From positions 1 through 45,819 of the forward strand of contig JARRCD010000003.1 in NCBI GenBank assembly GCA_029982875.1: a stretch of 45,819 nt of DNA, given 5' to 3'. Shown here in pieces: positions 26,212 to 35,941 of the stretch. Origin of the DNA: Candidatus Cloacimonadota bacterium (GTDB lineage: Bacteria > Cloacimonadota > Cloacimonadia > Cloacimonadales > Cloacimonadaceae). Under the pieces are notes generated by a model. That model had not been told where the DNA came from and did not search any database. It worked only from the letters and a program-made list of their open reading frames with translations. Position 1 is the first letter of the stretch. Every line of letters starts with the position of its first letter. Position numbers and translations under genes: made by a program.

Positions 26212-27894
26212 ATGAGCAATAGTCAAAGCAGCAACACAGCTCAGCAAGAGATCAATATCAACTTTAGCAAGTTCAAACTCAGAGCTTGGTTAGCCATCTT
26301 GATCAGCATTATCCTGGCCGCATATCTTTTATATTTTCAATTACCGGTTCTCAATCTGCGCTTTATCGCTTGGGTGCCAGCAATAGCATTTGTCTTACTA
26401 CCCCTATGGGGTCTTTCCAAAGCCCGTAAAGTGCTGAAATACACGTATATTGTTTTAGCTCTGATCTTGGTTTTGGCACCTATCATATTCAGCGCTTTGT
26501 TTCAAGCCAAAGATTATCGGGCACTAATCGGAGAAGTGCAGAGTAGCGAATTTTCAGATTTAGTTTCGCCCATCAATATGGCGCAAGTACCCATCATCGA
26601 TCAAGCTTTTGCAGCTTCTTTGGCAGAGAAGAAATTGGGGGATGACTTTGCCTTGGGTAGCAGAGTAAATCTTGGCACGCCCACAATCCAGATGGTGGAT
26701 GGCAAGCTTTACTGGGTGGTTCCTCTGCTGCATTCGGGCTTCTTTAAGTGGCTCTCAAACCGTCAGAATGGTACTCCCGGATACATCATGGTATCGGCCA
26801 CCAATTCTCAGGATATCAATTTTATCAGAGAGGTGAAGGGCGAGCCGCTGAAGATTCGCTATCAAAGCAATGCCTATTTTAATCAAGACCTCAAAAGACA
26901 TCTTTATTTGCACGGTTTTACCGGCATTGCGCTGGCAGGAGATACGTTTGAGCTTGATGACGATGGCGAACCCTATTGGACGATAACGGTTTATGACCAC
27001 GATATCGGGATACGCGGGCCGGAAGCTCTGGGCTTGGCCACCGTACATGCCTGCAGTGGAGATATCAAGTACTACCCTCTGACCAAGCTGGAGGATGGAT
27101 CTTTCGATGATAGTAATATCCCGGCGTGGGTAGACCGGGTTCAGCCTTCTTATTTTGTGATTCCGCAATTGGACTGGTGGGGCAAATACGTACGGGGATT
27201 TTGGAACACTCTCTTTGGAAAGCGGGATATGCTCGGAACCACAAGCGGGCACAATGTGATCTATGGCAATGACGGACGCAGTTACTTCTATACCGGGATG
27301 TCCTCTGTGGGCGCAGATGAAGGAACGGTTGGCTTTGTCCTTACCGATACCCGCAGCAAAAAAACCTCCCTGTATCTGATCTCGGGGGCCACGGAGTATG
27401 CGGCGATGAAATCTGCCCAGGGTAAGGTGCAACAATTCAAGTATTATGCCACTTTTCCTATCCTGGTCAACCTCAATGGAGTGCCCACATATTTTATGAC
27501 CCTCAAGGATGCTGCCGGATTGGTTAAGATGTATTGCTTTGTCTCAGTTAGAGACTTCTCTCTGGTAGGTGTGGGAGAGAGCGTAAAGGGAGCGCGGGAG
27601 AGTTATCAGATTACTCTTGCTTCCTCCAGCATGGGTTTGGGACAGGAGGCATTGACGAACATGGTAGAGATTAAGAGCAGCATCAAGCGGATCTCTATGG
27701 ATATTAAGGATGGGCGCAGTTTTTACTATTTCTCGCTTGCAGATAGCCCGGGGCTGATCTTTGTGGCAACCAGCAATCTTAGTAGTTTCCTCCCTTTAAG
27801 CAAACCGGGAGACCTCGTGGAAATATGGTATTTAGCAACGCAGGAATCAGAAGTGAACATCAATAAGTTTCACAATATAACTTTGGAAGGGTGA
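26212..27894 (+). CDS. Uncharacterised membrane protein (about 3 N-terminal TM helices, large soluble domain)
   Basis: AAAGGAGT before ATG 26212; TM helices LAILISIILAAYLLYF, IAWVPAIAFVLLPLW, YIVLALILVLAPIIFSAL; no motif assigned. Confidence 0.75.
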   Translation: MSNSQSSNTAQQEININFSKFKLRAWLAILISIILAAYLLYFQLPVLNLRFIAWVPAIAFVLLPLWGLSKARKVLKYTYIVLALILVLAPIIFSALFQAKDYRALIGEVQSSEFSDLVSPINMAQVPIIDQAFAASLAEKKLGDDFALGSRVNLGTPTIQMVDGKLYWVVPLLHSGFFKWLSNRQNGTPGYIMVSATNSQDINFIREVKGEPLKIRYQSNAYFNQDLKRHLYLHGFTGIALAGDTFELDDDGEPYWTITVYDHDIGIRGPEALGLATVHACSGDIKYYPLTKLEDGSFDDSNIPAWVDRVQPSYFVIPQLDWWGKYVRGFWNTLFGKRDMLGTTSGHNVIYGNDGRSYFYTGMSSVGADEGTVGFVLTDTRSKKTSLYLISGATEYAAMKSAQGKVQQFKYYATFPILVNLNGVPTYFMTLKDAAGLVKMYCFVSVRDFSLVGVGESVKGARESYQITLASSSMGLGQEALTNMVEIKSSIKRISMDIKDGRSFYYFSLADSPGLIFVATSNLSSFLPLSKPGDLVEIWYLATQESEVNINKFHNITLEG

Positions 27895-28025
27895 GGTTTT
27901 GCTTGACATAATCCTTTTAACTAAAAGATTTAACGATAAAGAAGAGTAAGTTTCAATTGGTTGAATCGAAGCAACATATAATTAAACGAAAATAAGGAGA
28001 CAAGAAGCAAACCTGCCTGAAAACC

Positions 28026-28511
28026 ATGCTAATTCTGCTGATCTTTTCGGCTTTTGTTGTCGGTAGTTGGGCTCTGGTAAGCGATTATAGCTTTGCCAGT
28101 GCTACCGGAACATATACGGAGATCAGTGGTGGCACAATACTGTTAACCGGTGTTCCCACAGAGGATGATCCGAGTTACAATGCCATCCCCTTGGGCTTTT
28201 CCTTTGTGTATGATGCCCAAACATACACTACTGTAAGTATTAATGAAAATGGCTTCTTAGCCATGGGAGATGAAGTGGCCAGCAGTTATTTGCCCTCAGC
28301 GCCAGCTCTCGTCCCCGTAAATATCAAAATCTACAACGCCAAAGGCCAGCTGGTGAAACAACTGGTACAGGAAACCAAGGCTACCGGCGAATACAGCGTG
28401 ATCTGGAATAGTACAGACCTGAACAACCAGGCTGTTTCCACCGGAATCTATTTCTACAAAATGAATGCCGGGAAATACAGCTCAACCCGTAAAATGATCA
28501 TGATGAAATAG
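28026..28511 (+). CDS. Short secreted protein: N-terminal signal/beta domain fused to C-terminal sorting domain; possibly internally deleted
   Basis: ISGGTILLTGVPTEDDPSYNAIPLGFSFVYDAQTYTTVSINENGFLAMG...VNIKIYNAKGQLVKQLVQ...STGIYFYKMNAGKYSSTRKMIMMK. Confidence 0.6.
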   Translation: MLILLIFSAFVVGSWALVSDYSFASATGTYTEISGGTILLTGVPTEDDPSYNAIPLGFSFVYDAQTYTTVSINENGFLAMGDEVASSYLPSAPALVPVNIKIYNAKGQLVKQLVQETKATGEYSVIWNSTDLNNQAVSTGIYFYKMNAGKYSSTRKMIMMK

Positions 28512-28524
28512 TATCAAATGCAAT

Positions 28525-28563
28525 ATTGAGCCGATCTAAAAAATCGGGCTCAATCTCTTTTTT
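28525..28563 (+). terminator. Probable Rho-independent terminator
   Basis: ATTGAGCC-GAT-ctaaaaa-ATCGGGCTCAAT followed by ctcTTTTTT. Confidence 0.7.
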
Positions 28564-28693
28564 GCTTTTACTTCTCGCCTTTGCCTTGGTTGGCTATGCC
28601 ACTATTTTGGCAATTACTCAAATTCAGATTTTACTTGCCATAATTTGGCAGCCAAGATATTTTGCACCTAATTCACAGAGTTGGAGGTTAACA

Positions 28694-29563
28694 ATGCATG
28701 GATTAAGAAGAATCGGATTCTACCTGTTGATCAATTTGCTGGTAGTGACGATGTTATCCGTGATTCTCGCCTTTGTTCCAATGCCCCGAGATCAATTTTA
28801 TGCGCTTTTGATACTTTGTGGTGTCTTTGGATTCGCAGGTTCTTTTATCTCATTGGCGTTAAGTAAATTTATGGCGATGAAAGCCTATAAGATACAGCTG
28901 ATAGATGCAAACACAGCCAATACCAGGTTGCGCTTTGTATATGATACAGTAGCAGCGATGGCCAATCAATATGGGATTCACACACCGGAGGTGGGAATTT
29001 ATCCTTCTCAGGATGTGAATGCATTTGCCACCGGTGCATCGAAGAATAAATCTTTATTAGCCTTATCCAGTGGGATGTTGAACATGCTATCCGAGGATGA
29101 AATCGCAGCGGTGATTGGTCATGAGATGACGCATATCATCGAGGGTGATATGGTATCCATGACTCTGGTGATGGGTGTGGTAAATACTTTTGTAATGTTT
29201 GGTGCGCGTGTAGTAGCCACCGGTATTGATGTGGCTCTGAGAGGTGATAGAGGGCGTGGTGGATTAGGATTTATCGGATACTATTTGGTAGTTATTTTAC
29301 TTCAAAACGTACTGATGTTTTTGGCGATGATACCCGTGTCCTTTTACTCACGTTATCGAGAATATCGGGCGGATAAAGGCGCTGCCGAGCTTACAGGTGC
29401 AGGGAATATGATTCAGGCGCTGGAAAAGATAGATAGATATTACAGTGCCGAAAAGCGTCAGGACAGCTTTGCCATGGCCAAGATAAACAGCAAAAACAAA
29501 GCATCACTCTTTGCCACTCATCCATCTATTGCAGAGAGAATCAAAAGGCTTAGAAATCTATAG
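28694..29563 (+). CDS. htpX: M48 family metalloprotease HtpX
   Basis: MHGLRRIGFYLLINLLVVTML...VIGHEMTHIIEGDMV (HExxH), SRYREYRADKGAAELTG, FATHPSIAERIKRL; GGAGG upstream of ATG 28694. Confidence 0.94.
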   Translation: MHGLRRIGFYLLINLLVVTMLSVILAFVPMPRDQFYALLILCGVFGFAGSFISLALSKFMAMKAYKIQLIDANTANTRLRFVYDTVAAMANQYGIHTPEVGIYPSQDVNAFATGASKNKSLLALSSGMLNMLSEDEIAAVIGHEMTHIIEGDMVSMTLVMGVVNTFVMFGARVVATGIDVALRGDRGRGGLGFIGYYLVVILLQNVLMFLAMIPVSFYSRYREYRADKGAAELTGAGNMIQALEKIDRYYSAEKRQDSFAMAKINSKNKASLFATHPSIAERIKRLRNL

Positions 29564-30888
29564 TGATTATCGATAGACTAACAATCCAAAAGATGGCCAT
29601 GGGCGGCAATGGGCTTGGGTTTTTTGAAGGTAAAGCCATCTTTGTCCCCAGAACGGCGATAGGAGACGAGATCTCAGCACGGATTACAGTCAGTAAGAAG
29701 GATCACGCTTTTGCGCAAGTGATAGAATATCATAAGCGAGGTACGGGTGTCATCGAGAGTAAATGTGGAGCATTTGATGCGGAAGAAGCCTGCGGAGGAT
29801 GCGATTGGCTGATGTTGGATTATGAGACTCAGATCCGCTACAAAGAAATGCTGATGCAAGAGCTATTTAAGGAAGAACGGGAGCTTTTGGGCGGCTGTAT
29901 TCCTTCGGGCCGGCAATTTCACTATCGTAATAAGGTTTATATGCCTGTTGGCAAAGACCTTAGCTATGGAATCTATGCTTGGCATTCCCATGCCATAGTG
30001 AGCCACGAATCTTGCCTCAACCATCCCCCGGTTTTTGATGAGATTGCTGACTACTTGATGCAGCTATGCCACAAAGCCAATGTAGAGGCTTATGATGAAG
30101 AGAAGCATAGCGGGTGTTTGCGTCATATCGGTCTGCGTTGTAATCGAGATGTAAGTGAAATCATCTTGATCCTGGTATGCCGTTCCGCGCGGCTGCCCTT
30201 TTCCCAAATTATAGTAAAGGGTATTACCGAGCGTTTCCCTCAGATAAAGGGTATTGTACAAAACATCAATAGAGCCAAAACCAACGTGATCTTAGGAGCC
30301 GAAGACAAGCTGCTTTTTGGTCAGAATTACCTTATTGATCATCTCTCGGATCTGTCTTTCAGAATCGGCTACCGGAGCTTTTGGCAAGTAAACACTTCCA
30401 CGATGGAAAACATCCTGAGTGTGATGCGGACCATGGTAAACAAGCACGCCAAGGTGATAGATGCATATTGCGGAATCGGGGCCATTGGTCTCAGCCTGGC
30501 CAGCGAGATCTCAGAATTGATCGGTATCGAGGAAGAAAAAGAAGCTGTAGCTGATGCCGAGGAAACCGCTAAGAACAACGGATTCACCAATGCCAGATTT
30601 ATTGCCGGCAAGTTTGAGCAGGTCTTCAATGATCTGGTAAGGGATTTTCAAGCTGATGTTATCATCTTGGATCCACCCCGTAGTGGAGTGGCGGCGAGTG
30701 CGTTGTGGGCGATTCGTAAAGCGCGGATTCCCAAAATCCTGTATTTGAGTTGTTCGCCTATGAGCTTGCATCGAGACCTGAAGATCCTGACCCAAGATCA
30801 ATGTTACCGGCTATGTAGCTTGAACTCCTTTGATATGTTTCCCAATACTTGGCATATAGAGACCTTGGCTGTTTTGGAACTCAGCTAA
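29563..30888 (+). CDS. TrmA/RlmD-type 23S rRNA/tRNA (uracil-5-)-methyltransferase
   Basis: FeS cluster Cys (CGAFDAEEACGGCDW), VIDAYCGIGAIGLSLA, VIILDPPRSGV, YLSCSPMSLHRDL. Confidence 0.92.
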   Translation: MIIDRLTIQKMAMGGNGLGFFEGKAIFVPRTAIGDEISARITVSKKDHAFAQVIEYHKRGTGVIESKCGAFDAEEACGGCDWLMLDYETQIRYKEMLMQELFKEERELLGGCIPSGRQFHYRNKVYMPVGKDLSYGIYAWHSHAIVSHESCLNHPPVFDEIADYLMQLCHKANVEAYDEEKHSGCLRHIGLRCNRDVSEIILILVCRSARLPFSQIIVKGITERFPQIKGIVQNINRAKTNVILGAEDKLLFGQNYLIDHLSDLSFRIGYRSFWQVNTSTMENILSVMRTMVNKHAKVIDAYCGIGAIGLSLASEISELIGIEEEKEAVADAEETAKNNGFTNARFIAGKFEQVFNDLVRDFQADVIILDPPRSGVAASALWAIRKARIPKILYLSCSPMSLHRDLKILTQDQCYRLCSLNSFDMFPNTWHIETLAVLELS

Positions 30889-31346
30889 TGCATGTAATCA
30901 AGATCTTGTTCATGATACTAATTTGCGCCAGCATTGCAAGTTGTGATCTGGATGATCCGGAAAGCCTTGCCCAAAAGGAGATCCGCGATATTCTCTATGA
31001 GATTTCTCTGGATTTTAATCTGGGGGATGTGGTGGGGATCATGGACCACGTTCACCAGAACTATCTGCACCAAGGAGAGATCACCTGGCAATTGAACAAT
31101 GAGATTCTTGATCGGATGGGGCGGTTTCAGCTTTTGGAGATAGAGGTGCTATATATAGAAATCAATGGTTCTTATGCGGTGGCCCATACTATAGATCATT
31201 ATAGTTCCAGCATTGAAAATGTAAGCTATGAGGAACCAGAGTATTCGGGATATTTTTCCTATTTTTATCGGGAAAACGGCAGTTGGCTGATCTATGGAAA
31301 TCAGTCGTGGAGCCCCGAGCGTAAATCCAGAGTAGCTTCACAGTAG
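30888..31346 (+). CDS. Small lipoprotein, NTF2-like fold possible
   Basis: MHVIKILFMILICASIASC lipobox; ATG overlaps the upstream TAA; ...YFYRENGSWLIYGNQSW. Confidence 0.7.
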   Translation: MHVIKILFMILICASIASCDLDDPESLAQKEIRDILYEISLDFNLGDVVGIMDHVHQNYLHQGEITWQLNNEILDRMGRFQLLEIEVLYIEINGSYAVAHTIDHYSSSIENVSYEEPEYSGYFSYFYRENGSWLIYGNQSWSPERKSRVASQ

Positions 31347-31383
31347 ATCCAGATTTTGGACGTGGGGCTTTTTGATTGACATA

Positions 31384-31413
31384 ATTTCCATATGGAAATG
31401 CCTTGTCTATACT
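31384..31413 (+). promoter_or_regulatory. 16-bp perfect palindrome overlapping a candidate promoter of the HlyD-ABC operon
   Basis: ATTTCCATATGGAAAT at 31384-31399; TTTCCA(31385)-N17-TATACT(31408-31413). Confidence 0.5.
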
Positions 31414-31444
31414 ATTACAAATCTTCAGCAGAGAGTGAGGTTTT

Positions 31445-32596
31445 ATGCGAAAGAAATGGATCATAATAGCTATAGTATTGATCATAATCGTTATTGTGGT
31501 CGGTCTTAAGCAATGCAATAAGGCTAATAGTAAAGTTCCTTTCCCGAGCATTCCGGATAATGATACTTACACGGTAGAGCGAGGGAACATCGATTCCAAA
31601 ATAGAAATCACGGGCGAAGTCCAGCCAGCAACGATTGTATCCCAAAAATCACGGGTCTCGGGTAAGATAGTGAAGTTTTATGCCGATGAGAATGATTATG
31701 TGGAAATAGGAGATATCCTTGCCGACATTGAGCCGGATTACAATCAGGCGAATACGCTCTTTAATACCAAAGCTGCTTTGCAGACAGCCGAGCTGTCCTT
31801 GGAACAGGCTCGGAAAGACTTCCAAGATAAGACGGTGCTTTTGGAGAATGGATATATCTCACAAGAGGAATATGATAAGGCTGAAGATGCCCTGAGAGCT
31901 GCTGAAATCCATTATGCTCAGGCCAGTAGTCAATATGAGATGATCCGGGACCTGGATGTAAGCGGGAAGGTGATTCCCATGTATGCTACCGCAAGTGGTA
32001 CGGTGATCGAACGCAAGGTAAACGAAGGTGAGATGGTCACTTCCAGCATCAATGCCTATGGCGAGGGCACTGTGGTGATGCAGATCGCAGATCTTTCGCA
32101 GATGATAGTGGAATCCAATATCAACGAGGTGGATATCGCCAAATTTAAGCAGGGACAGAAGGGAACGATCAAACTCGATGCACTGCCCTATGAAGAATAT
32201 TCGGGACAGATCGTGAAGATTGCTCCCAAGGCTGTAACCATCAACAACGCCAAGGTCTTTCCGGTAGAGATTAGCATCAATGCCCATGGAGAAGTGGTAA
32301 AACCGGGGATGACTGCAGCGATAAGCATTCAGGGAGAAGCTCGCAAGGATGTGATAGTGATCCCGATTGGCTCAGTTTTTGCAGATGAAATGAATCAGGA
32401 CATTGTGTATCTGATATCAAAAGCAGAACAGGATTCTCTGGCTCAAGCAGAGGGAAAGGAGCCGGTTGCCACAGTGGTGCAATTGGGAGCCAATGACTTT
32501 CAGAAGGTGGAAGTGATATCCGGCTTGCAAGAAGGCGATGTGATCTCTCTCAAAGAACCTGATTCGCAGCTGAATATGCAATATAGGATAAACTAA
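31445..32596 (+). CDS. HlyD/RND-type membrane fusion (periplasmic adaptor) protein
   Basis: N-terminal TM, VERGNIDSKIEITGEVQPATIVSQKSRVSGKIVKFYADENDYVEIGDILADIEP, coiled coil, ATASGTVIERKVNEGEMV. Confidence 0.92.
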   Translation: MRKKWIIIAIVLIIIVIVVGLKQCNKANSKVPFPSIPDNDTYTVERGNIDSKIEITGEVQPATIVSQKSRVSGKIVKFYADENDYVEIGDILADIEPDYNQANTLFNTKAALQTAELSLEQARKDFQDKTVLLENGYISQEEYDKAEDALRAAEIHYAQASSQYEMIRDLDVSGKVIPMYATASGTVIERKVNEGEMVTSSINAYGEGTVVMQIADLSQMIVESNINEVDIAKFKQGQKGTIKLDALPYEEYSGQIVKIAPKAVTINNAKVFPVEISINAHGEVVKPGMTAAISIQGEARKDVIVIPIGSVFADEMNQDIVYLISKAEQDSLAQAEGKEPVATVVQLGANDFQKVEVISGLQEGDVISLKEPDSQLNMQYRIN

Positions 32597-32617
32597 ACGG
32601 GAGAATTGTTACTATAA

Positions 32618-33652
32618 ATGATAGAAATCAAGAATCTTAGCCGTTCGTTTGGCGGAATTAAAGCTGTGGATGATATCAGCTTTACAGTTTCCAGCGGATA
32701 TATTACAGGCTTTTTGGGCCCCAATGGTGCTGGTAAAACCACTACCATGAGAATGATGGTGGGCTATCTGCAGCCAGATTCCGGAAGCATCTTACTTAAT
32801 CAAGAAAGCATCTTTGAAGATCCTATTAGGACCAGCAAAAGCATTGGTTATCTGCCCGAGAATAATCCGCTCTATGACGATATGGTAACCATCGAGATCC
32901 TCCAATATCTGGCAGCATTGCGTAAGCTTGATAAGGCTTTCTTTACCCGGCGCGTTGATTATGTGGTTGATAGCTGCGGGCTGAAAGGTGTATTGTATCA
33001 AAAAGTGGGAACCCTATCCAAGGGCTATCGGCAACGTGTGGGTTTGGCCATAGCGATCTTTCACGATCCGGAAATTCTCATCCTGGATGAACCCACCAGT
33101 GGTCTGGATCCCAATCAAATCCTGGAGATACGTAATCTGATCCGCAAATTGGGCGAACAAAAGACGGTGCTGCTATCTTCGCATATCATGCAGGAAGTGC
33201 AGGCTTTGTGCGATAGGGTAATCATCATCAATAAAGGTAAGATCATCGTGGATGATGAGATCGATCAGCTGGATACTTATCTAAAAGGCATTCAATTGCT
33301 GCACTTGGAGCTGGAGGGTGAGGATGTGGATCTTACTGAATTTTTGGAGTATCATCCTGAACTATCTCTGGAACACTATGAACATGAGAATGAACACCAC
33401 AAACTGCAGATTAAAGTTCCTTCTGATCTCGATATAAAGCCGAATCTGAGCAGATATATCACTGAGAGAGGGTGGTTGATCACCAGCCTTTACATGCAGA
33501 AGCAATCTCTGGAGGAGATTTTCCATGATCTAACCCAAGAAGATACTATTCCTGGTATCATAGCTGCAGAAGAGCTGGAAGAGCCCGGCTCTGAGTCAGA
33601 CAAGCTTGAGTCAGATATTGATCCGGAAGATACAAAGGGGGAAGAGGGATGA
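32618..33652 (+). CDS. ABC transporter ATP-binding protein (GldA-like)
   Basis: GPNGAGKTTTMRMM, LSKGYRQRVGLAIA, LILDEPTSGLDP; C-terminal extension, acidic tail. Confidence 0.96.
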   Translation: MIEIKNLSRSFGGIKAVDDISFTVSSGYITGFLGPNGAGKTTTMRMMVGYLQPDSGSILLNQESIFEDPIRTSKSIGYLPENNPLYDDMVTIEILQYLAALRKLDKAFFTRRVDYVVDSCGLKGVLYQKVGTLSKGYRQRVGLAIAIFHDPEILILDEPTSGLDPNQILEIRNLIRKLGEQKTVLLSSHIMQEVQALCDRVIIINKGKIIVDDEIDQLDTYLKGIQLLHLELEGEDVDLTEFLEYHPELSLEHYEHENEHHKLQIKVPSDLDIKPNLSRYITERGWLITSLYMQKQSLEEIFHDLTQEDTIPGIIAAEELEEPGSESDKLESDIDPEDTKGEEG

Positions 33653-34371
33653 AAGCGATCTGGACTATAGCCCGCAAGGAATATCAGCTTGCCATGCGTG
33701 CTGTTACTACTTATATCGTCTTCACCCTGTTTCTGGTGATCAGTGGAGCTGGATTTGCCTCGGCGGTCTTCAAGATTCAATTGGCAGAATTGCGCAGTGT
33801 ATACGACATCATAAATCTGCTCTTTGTCTTTTTTATCCCTGCCATCACGATGGGTAGTATTGCCAAGGAGCGGAGCAGTGGCACGATTGAGCTCCTCAGC
33901 ACCCTTCCTATCCACCTTTCCGATATCGTTTGGGGCAAGATTCTTAGTGCTTTTTGGCAGGTGCTCACGCTATTAAGCTTTGTCCTGATCTATCTTGGAG
34001 TGATCATGGTGTTTGGGGAGAACATCGATTATGGCGTTATTGTATTGGGATTTTTGGGTCTCGTAATGGTGGCTCTGGCCTATGTTTCCATTGGTGTTTT
34101 TGCCAGTTCGCTGTCCTCAAATCAGGTATTGGCTTTTGTAATCGCCTTGGCCATCTCAGGATTCTTTTATGTGATTCGTTATCTGCTGGGGTTGATGCCT
34201 CTTAGGATCGTGCGATATCTGCAATGGTTCAGTTTTGAATACCATCTATCCGGTTTTCTGAAAGGGGTGCTGGATGTGCGGGATGTCCTCTTTTTTGCAG
34301 CAATAACGCTGATCTTTGCCTTTTTGGCAACCTTCAAATTGCAATCCCAAAACATGATGCAGGAGCGCTAA
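33649..34371 (+). CDS. ABC-2 permease (GldF-like)
   Basis: Six hydrophobic helices, KERSSGTIELLSTLPIHLSDIVWGKILSAF; ATGA overlap with ATPase gene. Confidence 0.9.
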   Translation: MKAIWTIARKEYQLAMRAVTTYIVFTLFLVISGAGFASAVFKIQLAELRSVYDIINLLFVFFIPAITMGSIAKERSSGTIELLSTLPIHLSDIVWGKILSAFWQVLTLLSFVLIYLGVIMVFGENIDYGVIVLGFLGLVMVALAYVSIGVFASSLSSNQVLAFVIALAISGFFYVIRYLLGLMPLRIVRYLQWFSFEYHLSGFLKGVLDVRDVLFFAAITLIFAFLATFKLQSQNMMQER

Positions 34372-34372
34372 G

Positions 34373-35941
34373 ATGAAGAAGACCTACAGCATTTTGAGCT
34401 CCCTCTTGATCAAGATTGCAATCGTGGTCATTCTACTATTGGTGGTAAGTTTCTTTAGTCTGAGAATAGACTTTACCAAGGACAAGGCTTACAGTTTGAG
34501 CAAGGTCAGTAAGACAGCTATGCAGAGTTTGGAAGATGTGATGGTGGTAAAGATTCTATCTTCTGCGGAATTACCTGCTTCATTGAATTCGCTTGAGCGC
34601 TATACGCGAGATCTTCTAACTGAATATCAAAGAGCAAGTCGGGGCAGATTTCTTTTTGAGAGTGTAAAACCCAACAGTCGTGACGAGCTGTATCAGTTAG
34701 CCCAGAATAGTGGTCTCAAACGGATCCGATTTAATATCTATGAAAACGATCAAATGACGAGCAAGGAAGTGATCTTTGGCCTGATCTTTGAGTATCAGGG
34801 GCACATTGCATCTTTGGACCTACTGCCGGAAATAGAGCCTAAGCTGGAATATGAGATCACCATGCGCATTCAGCGTTTGGCCTCGCATGGTCTTCCCCGG
34901 GTGGCGGTCTTTCGGGATACAACTTACTACGATTTTGAGACCCGGATTTTTGAAACAGCGCTATCATCCAACTTTGATGTCGTAGAAACAGATTTAAAGA
35001 AGCCTGTTACTGATGTAGATGCGCTGCTTTTTACGGGAACCGCCAGGAACATTATGCAAACTCAGCTATATAACCTGGATCAGTACCTGATGCGGGGAGG
35101 TAAGATAGTCTTTTTGCAGGATAAGATTGATACCGATGGCAGGCATCTTTATGCCTTAGATACCAATGTGATAGATCTGCTGGAGCATTATGGTCTTGTA
35201 CTTTCGGATGATATTGTCTTGGACCTGCAATGTGATATCCGTCAAGTGGGCTTGGGCAATATGCTGCATTATCCAATGTATCCGGTATTGCGGGGAAGTT
35301 CTCATCCGATCACACAAAACATGGACAACATAGTACTATATCTGGCAAGTGGGATCAGCTTCAATGGCAAGGAAGGGGTAAGCTTTGAGCCAATCCTGCT
35401 TACCTCGCAGCATTCGGGTTGGATGAAAGCTCCGGAGTTTGAGATCAGCCAAGAGCTCTTTTCTGATCCCAGCTACGAAGATTTTCCTGCTGGCCCCATC
35501 ACCACGGGAGCTATTGCCAGCGGTTCTTTTGATAGTTATTTCACAGATACTGCTTTGGCAGAAGCTGATGCCGATTTCACAGCAAAATCACCCGCTCTGA
35601 GCTTGGTGATCTTTGGCGACAAGGAGCTGGTAATTGATCCGGATCAAAGCCAATTTGACGAACACAGTAATGTGATCTTGAATGCCATTGATTATCTTAT
35701 CGGGCGTGAATCCATGATCCATATCCGCAGCAGGCATCTCAGTTCATCTTTGCTGAGTGTGCCCCGTTTTATGCAAAAAGCCGGGTTGATCTGGGGCGAT
35801 ACAGAAAAGACAGAGAACCGCATCAAAACTATAGTAAAAGTAGTAATTATTGCTTTGCCCCCTTTGATTTTGGTGTTGATAGGGCTGATCATGGCCTTGA
35901 GACGCAAAAGGGCTATGAGGCAGAAAAATGAAGAAAGCTAA
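34373..35941 (+). CDS. GldG-like ABC-type auxiliary protein
   Basis: N-terminal TM, FSLRIDFTKDKAYSLSKVSKTAMQSLEDVMVVKILSSAELP..., LDQYLMRGGKIVFLQDKID, C-terminal TM. Confidence 0.9.
   Translation: MKKTYSILSSLLIKIAIVVILLLVVSFFSLRIDFTKDKAYSLSKVSKTAMQSLEDVMVVKILSSAELPASLNSLERYTRDLLTEYQRASRGRFLFESVKPNSRDELYQLAQNSGLKRIRFNIYENDQMTSKEVIFGLIFEYQGHIASLDLLPEIEPKLEYEITMRIQRLASHGLPRVAVFRDTTYYDFETRIFETALSSNFDVVETDLKKPVTDVDALLFTGTARNIMQTQLYNLDQYLMRGGKIVFLQDKIDTDGRHLYALDTNVIDLLEHYGLVLSDDIVLDLQCDIRQVGLGNMLHYPMYPVLRGSSHPITQNMDNIVLYLASGISFNGKEGVSFEPILLTSQHSGWMKAPEFEISQELFSDPSYEDFPAGPITTGAIASGSFDSYFTDTALAEADADFTAKSPALSLVIFGDKELVIDPDQSQFDEHSNVILNAIDYLIGRESMIHIRSRHLSSSLLSVPRFMQKAGLIWGDTEKTENRIKTIVKVVIIALPPLILVLIGLIMALRRKRAMRQKNEES

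Noticed and set aside
26755-27435. 226-aa minus-strand ORF
   Set aside because: Antisense to the 26212-27894 membrane protein gene; no RBS or family features noted.
28526-28693. N-terminal extension of HtpX ORF
   Set aside because: Starts at TTG inside the terminator stem; GGAGG and family N-terminus point to ATG 28694.
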